Assembly: GCF_000805385.1 (NCBI RefSeq)
Contig: NZ_JTJW01000009.1
Span: forward strand, 434,001 to 498,000
Direction of reading: 5' to 3'
DNA length: 64,000 nt
Source: Mycolicibacterium setense
Lineage (GTDB): Bacteria > Actinomycetota > Actinomycetes > Mycobacteriales > Mycobacteriaceae
The notes under the pieces are model-generated. The model was not told the DNA's origin. It did not search any database and saw only the letters and a program-made list of their open reading frames with translations. How positions within the stretch are numbered: the first letter of the stretch is position 1; each line of letters starts with the position of its first letter. Positions 1 through 7,533 of this stretch are shown here, in pieces. Made by a program: the position numbers and the translations under genes.

Positions 1-96
1 GGGGCAGGGCGCCGCGGTGGCCGGCGCGGGCGTGATCGTCGGGACAGCTGCGGCCAATGCCGCGAACACCAGAATCAATGCGGGCTTGCTGGTCAT
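1..96 (-). CDS. Secreted protein, N-terminal part only (runs off left edge)
   Basis: The first 32 codons of a minus-strand gene are visible, starting at the ATG complementary to 94-96. The peptide begins MTSKPALIL and continues with a hydrophobic Ala/Leu/Val core, a Pro-Ala rich stretch and an ATAAP-like signal peptidase cleavage site, ending in Cys-Pro at the window edge. This is a typical Sec signal peptide. The mature protein lies outside the window, so its function cannot be named. Confidence 0.6.
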   Translation of the reverse strand, partial: MTSKPALILVFAALAAAVPTITPAPATAAPCP

Positions 97-468
97 ACCG
101 ATCGATCGTAGGTCCCCACGCAACACCGCCTCACCCGATACGGCCACGACACCGGGCCGCTGAAGGAACGGGATCCGCTGTTTCGATGTCACGCAGGTGC
201 GCCAGGCTGTCAAGCTCGGTGCGAATCACCTGCCGCGCAGCCGAATTCACATTTCTGTGCATGAATCAGACTCGTTCGGGCCATCAATTGCTGCGCGCGG
301 GCGCCGTGGTGATGGGGCCGATTCGGCATTGCGACCGGCGACCGCGGCGCCGGTCTGCGAGACTGAACATCCGTCGCCACCATGTCTTGGTGAAGGAGGA
401 CGTCGGATCGTGCGGTACGCGAGCAGCGTGGACGATCGGGTGCCTCGTCCACCGGCATTCTCGGCGCC
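97..468. other. Intergenic region, nothing recognised
   Basis: These 372 bases separate the divergent secreted-protein gene and clcA. Several open frames cross it, but they are Arg-rich, overlap the clcA reading frame or its antisense, and show no ribosome-binding site or family motif. It presumably holds the two divergent promoters, but no convincing -10/-35 pair could be picked out. Confidence 0.4.
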
Positions 469-1788
469 ATGACCGGACCGAGGACCGACGGCGGCCGACC
501 CGCGGAACCGATGCGGGGATCAATCCGTTTGTGCGTGATCGCAATAGCGGCCGGAGTGATGATCGGTTTCATCGGCGGCGCGTTTCGCTGGTGCCTACAG
601 ACCGCGGACCGGTTGCGGATCGACTTCGTCGACTGGACTCATGGACTGCCCGGGCCGGGGTGGCTGCTGCCGATCGCCGCTGCGGCGGTCGGCGCGACGC
701 TGGCCGCGCTGACCGTGCGATGGGTGCCACTCGCCGCCGGCAGCGGGATCCCGCACGTCGAGGCCGTCTTCCGCGGCGACGCCCGACCTCCGCTGCTCAC
801 GCTGCTGCCCGCGAAGTTCATCGGCGGTGTGCTATCCATCGGATCGGGACTGGTGTTGGGACGCGAGGGCCCGACGGTGCACATGGGTGCGGCGATCGGC
901 GCTGAAGCCGGCCGACGTGCCAAGTTCACGGAACCCGATATTCGGATGATGCAGACCGCCGTGGGTGGAGCCGGCCTCGCGGTTGCCTTCAACGCGCCGA
1001 TCGGCGGCACGCTGTTCGCGGTCGAGGAGGTGACGAAATCCTTCAATATGCGGACGGTGCTGGCGACATTGCTCGCGGCGGCCGCTGCCGTCGGTTGTAT
1101 GCGGTTAGTTCTCGGAAACGAGCCGGACTTCTTCGTCGAAGCGATCGGGGCGCCGGCGCTGGTATGGCTTCCGCTCTTCGTGGTTTTCGGCTTGATCACC
1201 GGATGCCTGGGCGCCGTCTACAACCGGACGGTGTTGTGGTTCGTCGACCACGTCAGCGAGATGCGACGAATCCCGGCGATTGTCAAGGCCGGGATGATCG
1301 GGGCCATCATCGGGCTCGCGATGTTCGTCTCCCCGCTCGCGGTGGGCGGCGGCGACACTCTGACGCAACTGATCCTGGGTGGGCACCACATCGTCCTCCC
1401 CGTCGTCGTCGGATATCTGTTGGTGCGCTTCATCGCGGGCCCACTGTCGTATTCCGCCAACCTGCCGGGCGGACTCTTCGCGCCGTTGCTGGCGGTCGGC
1501 GCGCTGTGGGGGCTCTTGTTCATCGGGGGATTCGACGCCGTATGGGCAGGTGACGCAACCAACCTGGCCATCCCGATGGCCCTGGTCGGCATGGCGGCGT
1601 TCTTCGGTGCCACGGTGCGCGCGCCGGTGACGGGCATCGTGATCGTCATCGAGATGACGGCCACCACGGCGGTCACCATTCCCATGCTGGCCGCCACGGG
1701 TGCGGCGGTGCTCGCTGCCGAGCTCACCCGGTCGCCGCCGATCTACGACAGTCTGCGCGAGCGGATGTCGCCTGAGTCGCTGCGCTGA
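469..1788 (+). CDS. clcA: ClC-family chloride channel / H+:Cl- antiporter
   Basis: This 439-residue polytopic membrane protein has the three ClC signatures in order: GSGIPHVE at about 91-98, GREGPTVH at 131-138 with the gating glutamate E133, and GGLFAP further on. The second acidic residue of the FAVEEV motif (E187) sits where the proton glutamate of E. coli ClC lies, which argues for an H+/Cl- exchanger rather than a passive channel; that functional choice is inference. About ten hydrophobic helices are visible. No regulatory CBS domain follows. The ATG at 469 lacks a clear ribosome-binding site, and the in-frame ATG 14 codons later is an alternative. In a genome without the element, clcA would be followed by the tRNA-Leu 3' end. 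Confidence 0.9.
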   Translation: MTGPRTDGGRPAEPMRGSIRLCVIAIAAGVMIGFIGGAFRWCLQTADRLRIDFVDWTHGLPGPGWLLPIAAAAVGATLAALTVRWVPLAAGSGIPHVEAVFRGDARPPLLTLLPAKFIGGVLSIGSGLVLGREGPTVHMGAAIGAEAGRRAKFTEPDIRMMQTAVGGAGLAVAFNAPIGGTLFAVEEVTKSFNMRTVLATLLAAAAAVGCMRLVLGNEPDFFVEAIGAPALVWLPLFVVFGLITGCLGAVYNRTVLWFVDHVSEMRRIPAIVKAGMIGAIIGLAMFVSPLAVGGGDTLTQLILGGHHIVLPVVVGYLLVRFIAGPLSYSANLPGGLFAPLLAVGALWGLLFIGGFDAVWAGDATNLAIPMALVGMAAFFGATVRAPVTGIVIVIEMTATTAVTIPMLAATGAAVLAAELTRSPPIYDSLRERMSPESLR

Positions 1789-1843
1789 TTAGTCGGCCGG
1801 GCCGCTCGATTCACTCGCAAACCGCATCTACCTGCAAGAACAT

Positions 1844-1870
1844 CGGTGCCCCCAGTCGGACTCGAACCGA
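1844..1870. repeat. attL core (tRNA-Leu 3' end duplicate)
   Basis: This 27-base sequence is identical to 11277-11303, within the tRNA-Leu gene. It includes the T-stem and loop and the acceptor strand of the tRNA 3' half, left behind as a fragment after integration. Identity breaks at the next base (t here, c on the right). Confidence 0.9.
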
Positions 1871-1952
1871 TATAGCGGCCCAGATCGACTGGGAGACAGC
1901 GGGTTTACCTGCCCAAATACATCACGGTAGGTCACTCAAAGTATCTGTAACT

Positions 1953-1981
1953 GTGGGCAGGGAGTGGGCAGAGAGTGGGTA
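1953..1981. promoter_or_regulatory. Candidate integrase arm-type sites, left
   Basis: GTGGGCA occurs at 1953-1959 and 1964-1970, and the variant GTGGGTA at 1975-1981, all in the same orientation and exactly 11 bp apart (one helical turn). The same heptamer pair, with the same 11-bp spacing, lies near the right end at 11190-11207. Phased direct repeats at both ends of an element are typical of arm-binding sites for the N-terminal domain of a tyrosine integrase. The assignment is inferred from position and spacing. Confidence 0.6.
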
Positions 1982-2014
1982 GGCGGCGTTGTCGCACCGG
2001 CACGGAATAGGCCG

Positions 2015-3268
2015 CTACAGCTGCGCAAACTCGTCCATTAGCTCTTCGGCGGTTACGGCACCGTAGAGGAACTCGGACCCATCCAATGCCTGAGTGCCCG
2101 GGATGAAAGCATCCATGAGGTGGACGCGCGGCCTGAATCCGGTTTTCGCATCTCCCTCTAGCAACTTGAGCGATAGCAGCTTTCCCGTGTCGTGCGACAG
2201 TGCCCGGTCCCCGACGCCTGCATATAGTTCTGCCAATTCGGGCGTCAGACGGCGAAGCTTCGAACGTGGAGTCCAAACATCCTCAGGCATGCTCAAGAGC
2301 AATGCGCGCCGACGTTTCGAGGTCTCTCCTTGCGTCTCATCCTGGAACACCTCGTGCACATAGTTGATCCACGCAACGCGGCGCTGTTGCCACTGCACCA
2401 GTGCGATTTGGTCTCTCAACTGGTCAACGAATCCCTCGGCCGCGTACTCGATGAATCCAACGATGTCACGCTTGCGCGAAGCAGCATCAAGCTTCGCGTA
2501 GTACCGACTGCGTGTCCGGTTGTAGTGGTCAGAGAGCAGGCTGCTCGAGACCCAAGGCACTAGGCGCGAATGCGCCAGAATTGCGCATTCGAGTGCACGG
2601 GCGGTACGCCCATTGCCGTTGCCGAACGGGTGAATCCAGGCGATGTACAGGTGACCAAGCACCGCGGCGTAGAAGGCTTGAAAGAATCGCTTGTCTGCAT
2701 CGAGGTTCGGATCGTATACGTGAACCAACATTTCGTTGATCCAATCGCAGAGTCGCTCAACCAAGTACGGCACGTCCTCGGGTGGCGCAGCCCGGTACAC
2801 GCTTCCAACGAGCAGCGGGCGCGTGGTGTATTCGCCTGGAATCACATGATCCTCGTCTGGGATCCCTTCGAGAATCTCGCGATTCTGTGCTCTCAGCCAA
2901 GCCGGAGTTACGCGCCACTCTCTGGAGTTGTTCGCTTGGATGTCGATGCGCCGCAGGACTCGTTCCATGTTCTCAACTTCGGTTTGCAGGTATTCCTGCG
3001 ACGGCGGCAGCTTCTTGCGATCATCCAGGATTTCGGCAACCTCACTCTCGCTCAGCGTGTTGCCTTCGATGGCGGTGGTGGCGGATACGCCTTTGATCAG
3101 GTACACGCGAGCGAGTTCGGCGGCCAGGCTCGGTTGCAAAGGCGTGCCCGTCAGATGCCGGCACTTGGAGAAGGCTTCCCCAAGCCTTACGCTGAGTAGG
3201 TTGAACTCACCGCCGGTGAATTGGAACGTTATCCAAGGATGACTGTCCTCATATTTACGGGTCACCAT
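2015..3268 (-). CDS. Fic domain protein (class II, with N-terminal inhibitory motif)
   Basis: This 417-residue protein has a complete Fic active site HPFGNGNGRTAR at 213-224, with catalytic His213. At 64-70 it has TTAIEGN, which matches the autoinhibitory (S/T)xxxE(G/N) motif, so it should be a self-regulated AMP-transferase (class II). The N-terminal Fic_N-type segment and a C-terminal helical or winged-helix region fit the common 370-420-residue family. Fic enzymes transfer AMP from ATP to hydroxyl groups of target proteins; the target is unknown. It sits alone next to attL, downstream of the structural genes, the usual place for cargo genes. A toxin, defence or superinfection-exclusion role is inference. 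A gap of about 130 bp separates it from the operon upstream. Confidence 0.9.
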   Translation of the reverse strand: MVTRKYEDSHPWITFQFTGGEFNLLSVRLGEAFSKCRHLTGTPLQPSLAAELARVYLIKGVSATTAIEGNTLSESEVAEILDDRKKLPPSQEYLQTEVENMERVLRRIDIQANNSREWRVTPAWLRAQNREILEGIPDEDHVIPGEYTTRPLLVGSVYRAAPPEDVPYLVERLCDWINEMLVHVYDPNLDADKRFFQAFYAAVLGHLYIAWIHPFGNGNGRTARALECAILAHSRLVPWVSSSLLSDHYNRTRSRYYAKLDAASRKRDIVGFIEYAAEGFVDQLRDQIALVQWQQRRVAWINYVHEVFQDETQGETSKRRRALLLSMPEDVWTPRSKLRRLTPELAELYAGVGDRALSHDTGKLLSLKLLEGDAKTGFRPRVHLMDAFIPGTQALDGSEFLYGAVTAEELMDEFAQL

Positions 3269-3396
3269 CAGGCAAAACTATAATCTTTGCGCTTATTTGT
3301 CCAACAAATTGCCGCATGATGCGCCGAAGTTCGCGCCGAGCGAACGTCAGCGCAGCTGGAAACGTTGGAGTCGTTGGAAGCCGACACGCCGTCGCG

Positions 3397-3747
3397 CTAG
3401 AGATCGTTCTCTTCGAGCCAGAGCGCGGCCCAGTTCTCGTCGGTGAACCTGATCGAGTCGTCCGGGCCCACGATCGCCCGAGCCGGCGACAACAGCACCA
3501 CGTTGCCGAGTCGACCGGCCGCCCGGCGCACCGCGGGCCGGGCCGCCTTCGGCAGCGACCACGTCGGCACGTTCACCGGCTCGCCGGCGCGCAGCCCATC
3601 GAGGATCCGCTGACACGGGAACGGCTCACTCTCGGCGTGCGTCTGGTTCCCGTTGGCCACCCACGCCGCCCGGTCCGCTTCGAAGTAGGCGACCAGGTGC
3701 CCGTAGACACCGGCCGAGGCGGCCTGCTGCCGCGCCACCCGGGCCAT
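3397..3747 (-). CDS. Element protein of unknown function (116 aa)
   Basis: The protein starts MARVARQQAASAG at the ATG complementary to 3745-3747. That ATG shares its A with the stop of the preceding gene (TGATG), so the two are translationally coupled. The product is soluble, has no Cys cluster or membrane helix, and ends in a Trp/Glu-rich tail (ENWAALWLEEND). A longer reading in the same frame exists, but it would run through the coding region upstream. No family was recognised. Its place in the late part of the operon, after capsid, suggests a packaging or head-associated role, which is only a guess. Confidence 0.65.
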   Translation of the reverse strand: MARVARQQAASAGVYGHLVAYFEADRAAWVANGNQTHAESEPFPCQRILDGLRAGEPVNVPTWSLPKAARPAVRRAAGRLGNVVLLSPARAIVGPDDSIRFTDENWAALWLEENDL

Positions 3748-4112
3748 CAGGCACCCGCCGATCGGCCCCAGCGCGACTGTGCCGCGCGCATGTGACGGTC
3801 GCTTTTTGCCGCCCCAATGCCCGGATTCACGCGCGAAATCAGGTCGATTACGGCCCGATCCTGCGCGCGCTGCTCGGCCGCGATCTTGACCAGCACACCC
3901 GCGCGGGCCTCGCCGGCAAGCTCGGCTTTCCACAACCGACCAAGCTGCTCGGAGCGGTCGGCCGCGGTCGCGGCACGGTCGATGAGCTGCTGTTCATGCT
4001 CGGACCACTCCAATCTGGTGTCGAGCTCCCGGCCTGCCTCGGCCAGGGCTTGGTCCATGTCCCAGCGCAGCCGGCGGCCCGCCGCGCGCGGCCGGCGCGA
4101 TGTTTCAGCCAT
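3747..4112 (-). CDS. Small charged phage protein, possibly terminase small-subunit-like
   Basis: This 121-residue protein starts at the ATG complementary to 4110-4112, preceded by a strong GGAGGT ribosome-binding site; a longer frame beginning at TTG is less likely. The sequence is helical, rich in Ala, Arg and Glu, with a WSEHEQQLIDRAA helix and a conserved-looking RVNPGIGAAKSDRHMRAAQ segment. I associate this with short proteins next to terminase genes in actinophage-type prophages. No large terminase accompanies it, so a terminase-small or packaging-redirecting role is inference. Confidence 0.6.
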   Translation of the reverse strand: MAETSRRPRAAGRRLRWDMDQALAEAGRELDTRLEWSEHEQQLIDRAATAADRSEQLGRLWKAELAGEARAGVLVKIAAEQRAQDRAVIDLISRVNPGIGAAKSDRHMRAAQSRWGRSAGA

Positions 4113-4326
4113 CGCTACCTCCGAAAAATCTGGTTGCAATGCATCGACAGGCGGACGCTATGCCATCCGGCGCTCAGCCGGGCCGGTGAGGGGGTGCTCC
4201 CCCCGGGTGGTGTTGGTGTCGGCCCGGTCTTGGCGGCGAGGTGCCCAAACCTGCTGCCGTGACCGGGCCGACGTGCGGGCCGGCTGCGCGTCGTGTTCGT
4301 CACCACGGCGGCGCCGTCGCCCACGT

Positions 4327-5178
4327 CTAGCTGCCGCCGCCACCGGCGATGGAGAACTGTCCGATGCGCTGGGGTCGTACGACGTTCCATCCGATGCGCC
4401 AGGTGGCGCGCAGGGCGACGCTGTCGGAGCTGAAGTAGGTGTGCTCGCTGGCGGCGATCTTGACGTCGCCGACGGCGGACACGACCGCGGTCTTGTCGAT
4501 CACCAGACCGGTGTAGGGGCTGGCCCATCGGTTGATCAGCACGGGCAGCCCGAGCAGCATGGGCTTGGCGTCGGTGGTGCCGGCACCCAACAGTGAACTG
4601 TTGTAGTCGGTTCCGGTCTTGAGCTTGCGCAGCTCGGCCCACCCCACGGGGTCGACGACGATGTGGCTCGGTATCGAACCGGCGGCCTGCAGTTCGGCGA
4701 CCAGGTCGACCAGGGTGTCGAGGTCGCTGGACACGTCGCCGCCGTCGACCACGCCGGCGATGTTGAGCAGGCCGGCCGGCGGTTGTACGGCGGGCGGCGT
4801 TGGGACCACCTGCGCGAGGTATGCCTGATCGGCGCGCTTGATGATGGCCCGGGACACCGACTTACGCAGTTGGATGGCGGTGCCTTCTTGGTACCACTGC
4901 TCGCGGGACAGTCGCACCAACTGGCTGATCTTGCCGGTGTGGACGACGACCTCGGACATGGCCGGGTCGGACTCGTCGATCTCGGCGGCCTCGGCGACGA
5001 ATTCGGCGTCGGCGTCGTCGACGTAGGCGACGTGCAGGCTCGGTTGGTCGCCGTCGATCTGCCCGGACACGGTGGAGGTCTGCAGGATCAAGGCCTCGGG
5101 GATGACGTCGGCCGCGTGGAACGTGGTCTGATCTGGCCGCCAGGCGTATTGGCTGGTGGCGGTGGTCTGAGTTGCCAT
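4327..5178 (-). CDS. Phage major capsid protein, HK97-fold type
   Basis: This 283-residue protein has the features of short HK97-type capsid proteins: an extended N-arm, a spine-helix and P-domain region (residues 60-110, rich in Glu/Asp, then SREQWYQEGT), a DYNSSLL motif, the LLGLPVL turn, and a C-terminal RIGWNVVRPQRIG strand typical of the axial domain. The ATG has a GGGAG ribosome-binding site 7-8 bases upstream. No separate prohead protease gene is seen; a scaffold-like gene precedes it. Coding only the shell without portal or tail genes fits a satellite that redirects a helper's packaging into its own smaller capsid. Confidence 0.8.
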   Translation of the reverse strand: MATQTTATSQYAWRPDQTTFHAADVIPEALILQTSTVSGQIDGDQPSLHVAYVDDADAEFVAEAAEIDESDPAMSEVVVHTGKISQLVRLSREQWYQEGTAIQLRKSVSRAIIKRADQAYLAQVVPTPPAVQPPAGLLNIAGVVDGGDVSSDLDTLVDLVAELQAAGSIPSHIVVDPVGWAELRKLKTGTDYNSSLLGAGTTDAKPMLLGLPVLINRWASPYTGLVIDKTAVVSAVGDVKIAASEHTYFSSDSVALRATWRIGWNVVRPQRIGQFSIAGGGGS

Positions 5179-5287
5179 GATGGCTCCCTAGGTGGTGGGC
5201 GCAGGCAGCGGCGAGTGTGCTTGCTGCGCAACGGATTTCCGGAATTCGGTCGACCACCTGGATCGTGCCGGTGTTCCCACCTGGGGA

Positions 5288-5335
5288 GTCGGTGAGCGGG
5301 GCCGGGCGCCTGGCCGCGGGCTCCCGCTCACCGAC
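5288..5335. terminator. Strong hairpin between scaffold and capsid genes
   Basis: A perfect 13-bp inverted repeat has arms GTCGGTGAGCGGG (5288-5300) and CCCGCTCACCGAC (5323-5335) around a 22-nt GC-rich loop. It lies in the 170-bp gap between the scaffold stop and the capsid start. There is no U-tract, so it may be a processing or attenuation site rather than a terminator. Confidence 0.5.
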
Positions 5336-5348
5336 AACTGTAGCGCGG

Positions 5349-5951
5349 TCAGTGCTCGCGGGGTGCGAACGCCGCGGTGAACGGGTCGCGTTGCGGCATG
5401 GCCGGGGCCGATGCGCCGGACTGCAATTGGCCCTCGCGTGCGGATCGTGGCGCCGCGGCGATGTCCCAGTGGGGGTGTGCTTTGAGGACCGTGGTGGCGG
5501 CGGTTTCGACCTTGGCGGGGTCAATGTTGCCGTTGTCGTCGAGCAGGTCGTCGACCTGGGCGCCGTCGCGCCACACGTCGGAGGGGTCACGGAACCGGTT
5601 GGCCACCAGCCGCTCGACCTCGCTGCGCTGCAGCACGGCGAGCCGTTCGCGCAGGGTGTCGCGTTCGGCCTCTGTGTCGCGCAGCTTGCGCCGGTACTTG
5701 GCGGCCTCACGGTTGCCGCCGGCGTCGTCCTGGTCGCCGTCGTCGTCGGCCGGGGTGTCGTCGGGTTGCGCGCCGTCCTGGTCGCCGCCTGCGGCCTCGG
5801 CGTCGCGGTCGGGGGTCTCGGGATCGGCGTCGACGGGCAGCCCTGAGCCGGATTGCATGGTGTCGGTGTCGGCGGGGCCGAATGATGCGGTGAACTCGTC
5901 GGCCGCTGAGGCGAACTCGTCGAACTCCGGGGTGGTGGCGGGGTCAGTCAT
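5349..5951 (-). CDS. Putative capsid scaffolding protein
   Basis: This 200-residue protein starts MTDPATTPEF at the ATG complementary to 5949-5951, with GAAAGGA upstream. The ATG overlaps the stop of the preceding gene (ATGA). It is highly acidic in residues 1-95 (Asp/Glu/Pro-rich, low complexity), followed by a predicted coiled coil (about 95-130, KYRRKLRDTEAERDTLRERL) and a C-terminal RDPSDVW...HPHWD region. This acidic plus coiled-coil plan immediately before a capsid gene is characteristic of phage scaffolding proteins. Confidence 0.75.
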   Translation of the reverse strand: MTDPATTPEFDEFASAADEFTASFGPADTDTMQSGSGLPVDADPETPDRDAEAAGGDQDGAQPDDTPADDDGDQDDAGGNREAAKYRRKLRDTEAERDTLRERLAVLQRSEVERLVANRFRDPSDVWRDGAQVDDLLDDNGNIDPAKVETAATTVLKAHPHWDIAAAPRSAREGQLQSGASAPAMPQRDPFTAAFAPREH

Positions 5952-6193
5952 CGTTGGTTGTCCTTTCGTGGGAGGACCGCGGGTGCGATCCATGCGGTTG
6001 TGGTGGTTGTGGTGATGCCGTGCTCGTCGAGTTCGTGGGTGGTGACGGTCGCGGGACCGGTCGGGATCGGTGGCGCGTCGCCGGGCAGCGGTGTGCGGGG
6101 CACGATGTCGCGCGGGGCCCGGTGGTCGCGGGCCCGGGCGAGCTCGGCGCGCATGGCGTCGCCGAGATCGTCGGGGCGGTCGTCGTCAATCAT
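5948..6193 (-). CDS. Small element protein (81 aa), unknown
   Basis: The protein starts MIDDDRPDDLGDAM and ends in PRKDNQR. Both ends are fixed by 4-base ATGA overlaps with its neighbours (6190-6193 and 5948-5951), which is strong support for a real gene. It has an acidic N-terminus, a helical AELARARDHRA segment and a Thr-rich stretch near the C-terminus. No family was recognised. It precedes the scaffold and capsid genes. Confidence 0.6.
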   Translation of the reverse strand: MIDDDRPDDLGDAMRAELARARDHRAPRDIVPRTPLPGDAPPIPTGPATVTTHELDEHGITTTTTTAWIAPAVLPRKDNQR

Positions 6194-6756
6194 GCGAGTA
6201 CTCCTGTGTGGTGCGAGCAGTGCCGAGCGGGGTTGAACAGCTCGGCCGGGCGAGTGTGGGCAAGGGCAGTCCGCGTGTCGTGCAGCATTCGCCGTAGCGT
6301 CGGCGTGGTCTTGGACCGGCGGAACGGTTCGACCGGCACGTGGTACTCGGCGGCCAGCGGATCGGCCAGGGCGGCATAGCGTTCGGGCACCGCGGCGGCC
6401 AGCACGAGGTAGTGCTGTGCGGCTTGGCACCAGTCGGCGCGCGGATCGGTCGCGACGTCGCCGAGCGCGGCACCGAACGTAATCGCGATGCGGTCACCGA
6501 ACGGGCCGGCGGTCCGCAGGTAGTACCCGAACCCGCGCACCGTGGGCACGTAGTGCACACCGCAGGTGCAGCGCGCATCGAGTCGCAGCACACACCGGCC
6601 GCTCGGGCACAGTGCGTCGAACAGGGCCGGCCCGGGCCGCAGCAGGGCGCCGGACTGTTCGAACGGTGAGCGCAGCCGCGGCGGGTCGAGGTTGAGTTTC
6701 CATACGCGCCAGCCGAATCGGCCGGGGTGTGTGTCGATCACGTGCGGGGTGGTCAC
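6190..6756 (-). CDS. Element protein with Cys pairs (188 aa), unknown
   Basis: The chosen start is the GTG complementary to 6754-6756, because it forms a GTGA overlap with the WhiB gene upstream. The protein has a CPSGRCVLRLDARCTC cluster around residue 50-65 that could bind zinc or be a structural knuckle, then a soluble helical C-terminal half with a WCQAAQHYLVLAAA helix. A longer frame runs further upstream but would overlap the WhiB gene completely. No known family was recognised. Confidence 0.6.
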   Translation of the reverse strand: MTTPHVIDTHPGRFGWRVWKLNLDPPRLRSPFEQSGALLRPGPALFDALCPSGRCVLRLDARCTCGVHYVPTVRGFGYYLRTAGPFGDRIAITFGAALGDVATDPRADWCQAAQHYLVLAAAVPERYAALADPLAAEYHVPVEPFRRSKTTPTLRRMLHDTRTALAHTRPAELFNPARHCSHHTGVLA

Positions 6757-7049
6757 GATGCGGCCACCCGGTGGGGCGGTTGGCCACGGTCGGTGGTGGT
6801 GTTGACCCGGCCGGCCACGACACCGACCGGGCGCCGACTCACCGGGAGGGAATCGTGCCATCGTCGACAGTGGGCCAGAGCCGGGCACCGGTGGCACAGC
6901 GCGAGGGCCTGGCCGATGCGGGCGGCGCGGATCTCGTCGTCTTCACCCGGCGGGCCACCGTCGAACAGGTGGGATCGGCCTCGACAGCGTGCGCCCGGCA
7001 ATGCGGGTGCGGCACCGAGCGCGGCCATCAGTGCGTCGAGTTGGTTCAT
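6753..7049 (-). CDS. WhiB-family iron-sulfur regulator (phage type)
   Basis: This 98-residue protein has four cysteines at C22, C52, C55 and C61, giving the WhiB pattern C-x29-C-x2-C-x5-C that ligates a [4Fe-4S] cluster. It also has the usual CxRGRSHLF start and a modified turn (PVGVVAGR in place of GVWGG). WhiB proteins bind the primary sigma factor and adjust transcription; mycobacteriophages such as TM4 carry one that lowers host whiB2 expression and causes superinfection exclusion. A similar role here is inference. The start is MNQLDALM at 7049; 2 bp separate it from the gene upstream and 4 bp overlap the one downstream. Confidence 0.8.
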   Translation of the reverse strand: MNQLDALMAALGAAPALPGARCRGRSHLFDGGPPGEDDEIRAARIGQALALCHRCPALAHCRRWHDSLPVSRRPVGVVAGRVNTTTDRGQPPHRVAAS

Positions 7050-7051
7050 CG

Positions 7052-7195
7052 TCAGCCGGCCTCGTCGCAGTTCTCGGCGTGGCCGCGGTCGACCGGCCAC
7101 CGGCACACCGGGCAGCGTTCGGCGTCCCGTGCGGCCTTCTGGCGGCGTGCCGGCGGTACGGCGGTGTGGGTGTCTCGTGGGTCTGGCCGGATCAC
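7052..7195 (-). CDS. Small zinc-knuckle protein (47 aa)
   Basis: A GTG at 7193-7195, preceded by GAGGAGA, opens a 47-codon frame. It ends with CPVCRWPVDRGHAENC, a CxxC...HxxxC arrangement that looks like a treble-clef or zinc knuckle. The GTG overlaps the stop of the previous gene (GTGA) and WhiB follows after 2 bp, so it fits the operon. A DNA-binding or adaptor role is a guess. Confidence 0.6.
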   Translation of the reverse strand: MIRPDPRDTHTAVPPARRQKAARDAERCPVCRWPVDRGHAENCDEAG

Positions 7196-7533
7196 GGTGT
7201 CTCCTCGCGTGTGTGGCGCGGTTCGGTGAAATCGACCGGGGCCCGGGCGTTGTCGGGTAGGTCGATCACGGGTGCGATCGGTGCTGCCGCGAGGCGCGCT
7301 ACGCACGGCACACGGCGTCGCCGGCCGTCGGGCGTCGCGCACCATTGCCCGGGTGTGGCGTGGCAGTTCGGGCATTCGACGGCGCCCGCGCCGGTGTTCT
7401 CGTAGGCGTCTGGGATTGCTCGGCCGGATCGCTGCATGGCGTTCCTCCTCGGCGACGGTTGGCGGCGCTGTTGGCGGGCGGCATCGAGGTCGACGACATC
7501 GGCGGCGGTGCGGGGGTCGGGGCGGCGCTTCAC
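7192..7533 (-). CDS. Phage zinc-finger-domain protein (113 aa)
   Basis: The frame is bounded by GTGA overlaps on both sides (7530-7533 and 7192-7195). The middle contains VECPNCHATPGQWCATPDG followed by RRRRVPCVAR: a Cys2-x6-Cys pattern with a basic loop and a later Cys, the layout of the small DNA-binding phage zinc-finger domain common in actinophages. The N-terminus is basic and probably disordered. An alternative internal ATG would drop about 30 residues. Confidence 0.6.
   Translation of the reverse strand: MKRRPDPRTAADVVDLDAARQQRRQPSPRRNAMQRSGRAIPDAYENTGAGAVECPNCHATPGQWCATPDGRRRRVPCVARLAAAPIAPVIDLPDNARAPVDFTEPRHTREETP

Noticed and set aside
57..905. Long plus-strand open frame overlapping the clcA start
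   Set aside because: Arg/His-rich translation without motifs; it is an out-of-frame reading of the clcA region and its upstream gap.
3316..3795. 159-codon plus-strand frame in the element
   Set aside because: Opposes the coupled minus-strand genes 3397-3747 and 3747-4112, and shows the composition of an antisense shadow.
4190..4204. GGGGG-TGCT-CCCCC hairpin after the capsid gene
   Set aside because: Only 5 bp in very GC-rich DNA, no U-tract; too weak to call a terminator.
5192..5340. 47-codon minus frame in the scaffold-capsid gap
   Set aside because: Low-complexity Pro/Arg/Ser peptide, no ribosome-binding site, and it overlaps the hairpin; probably not translated.
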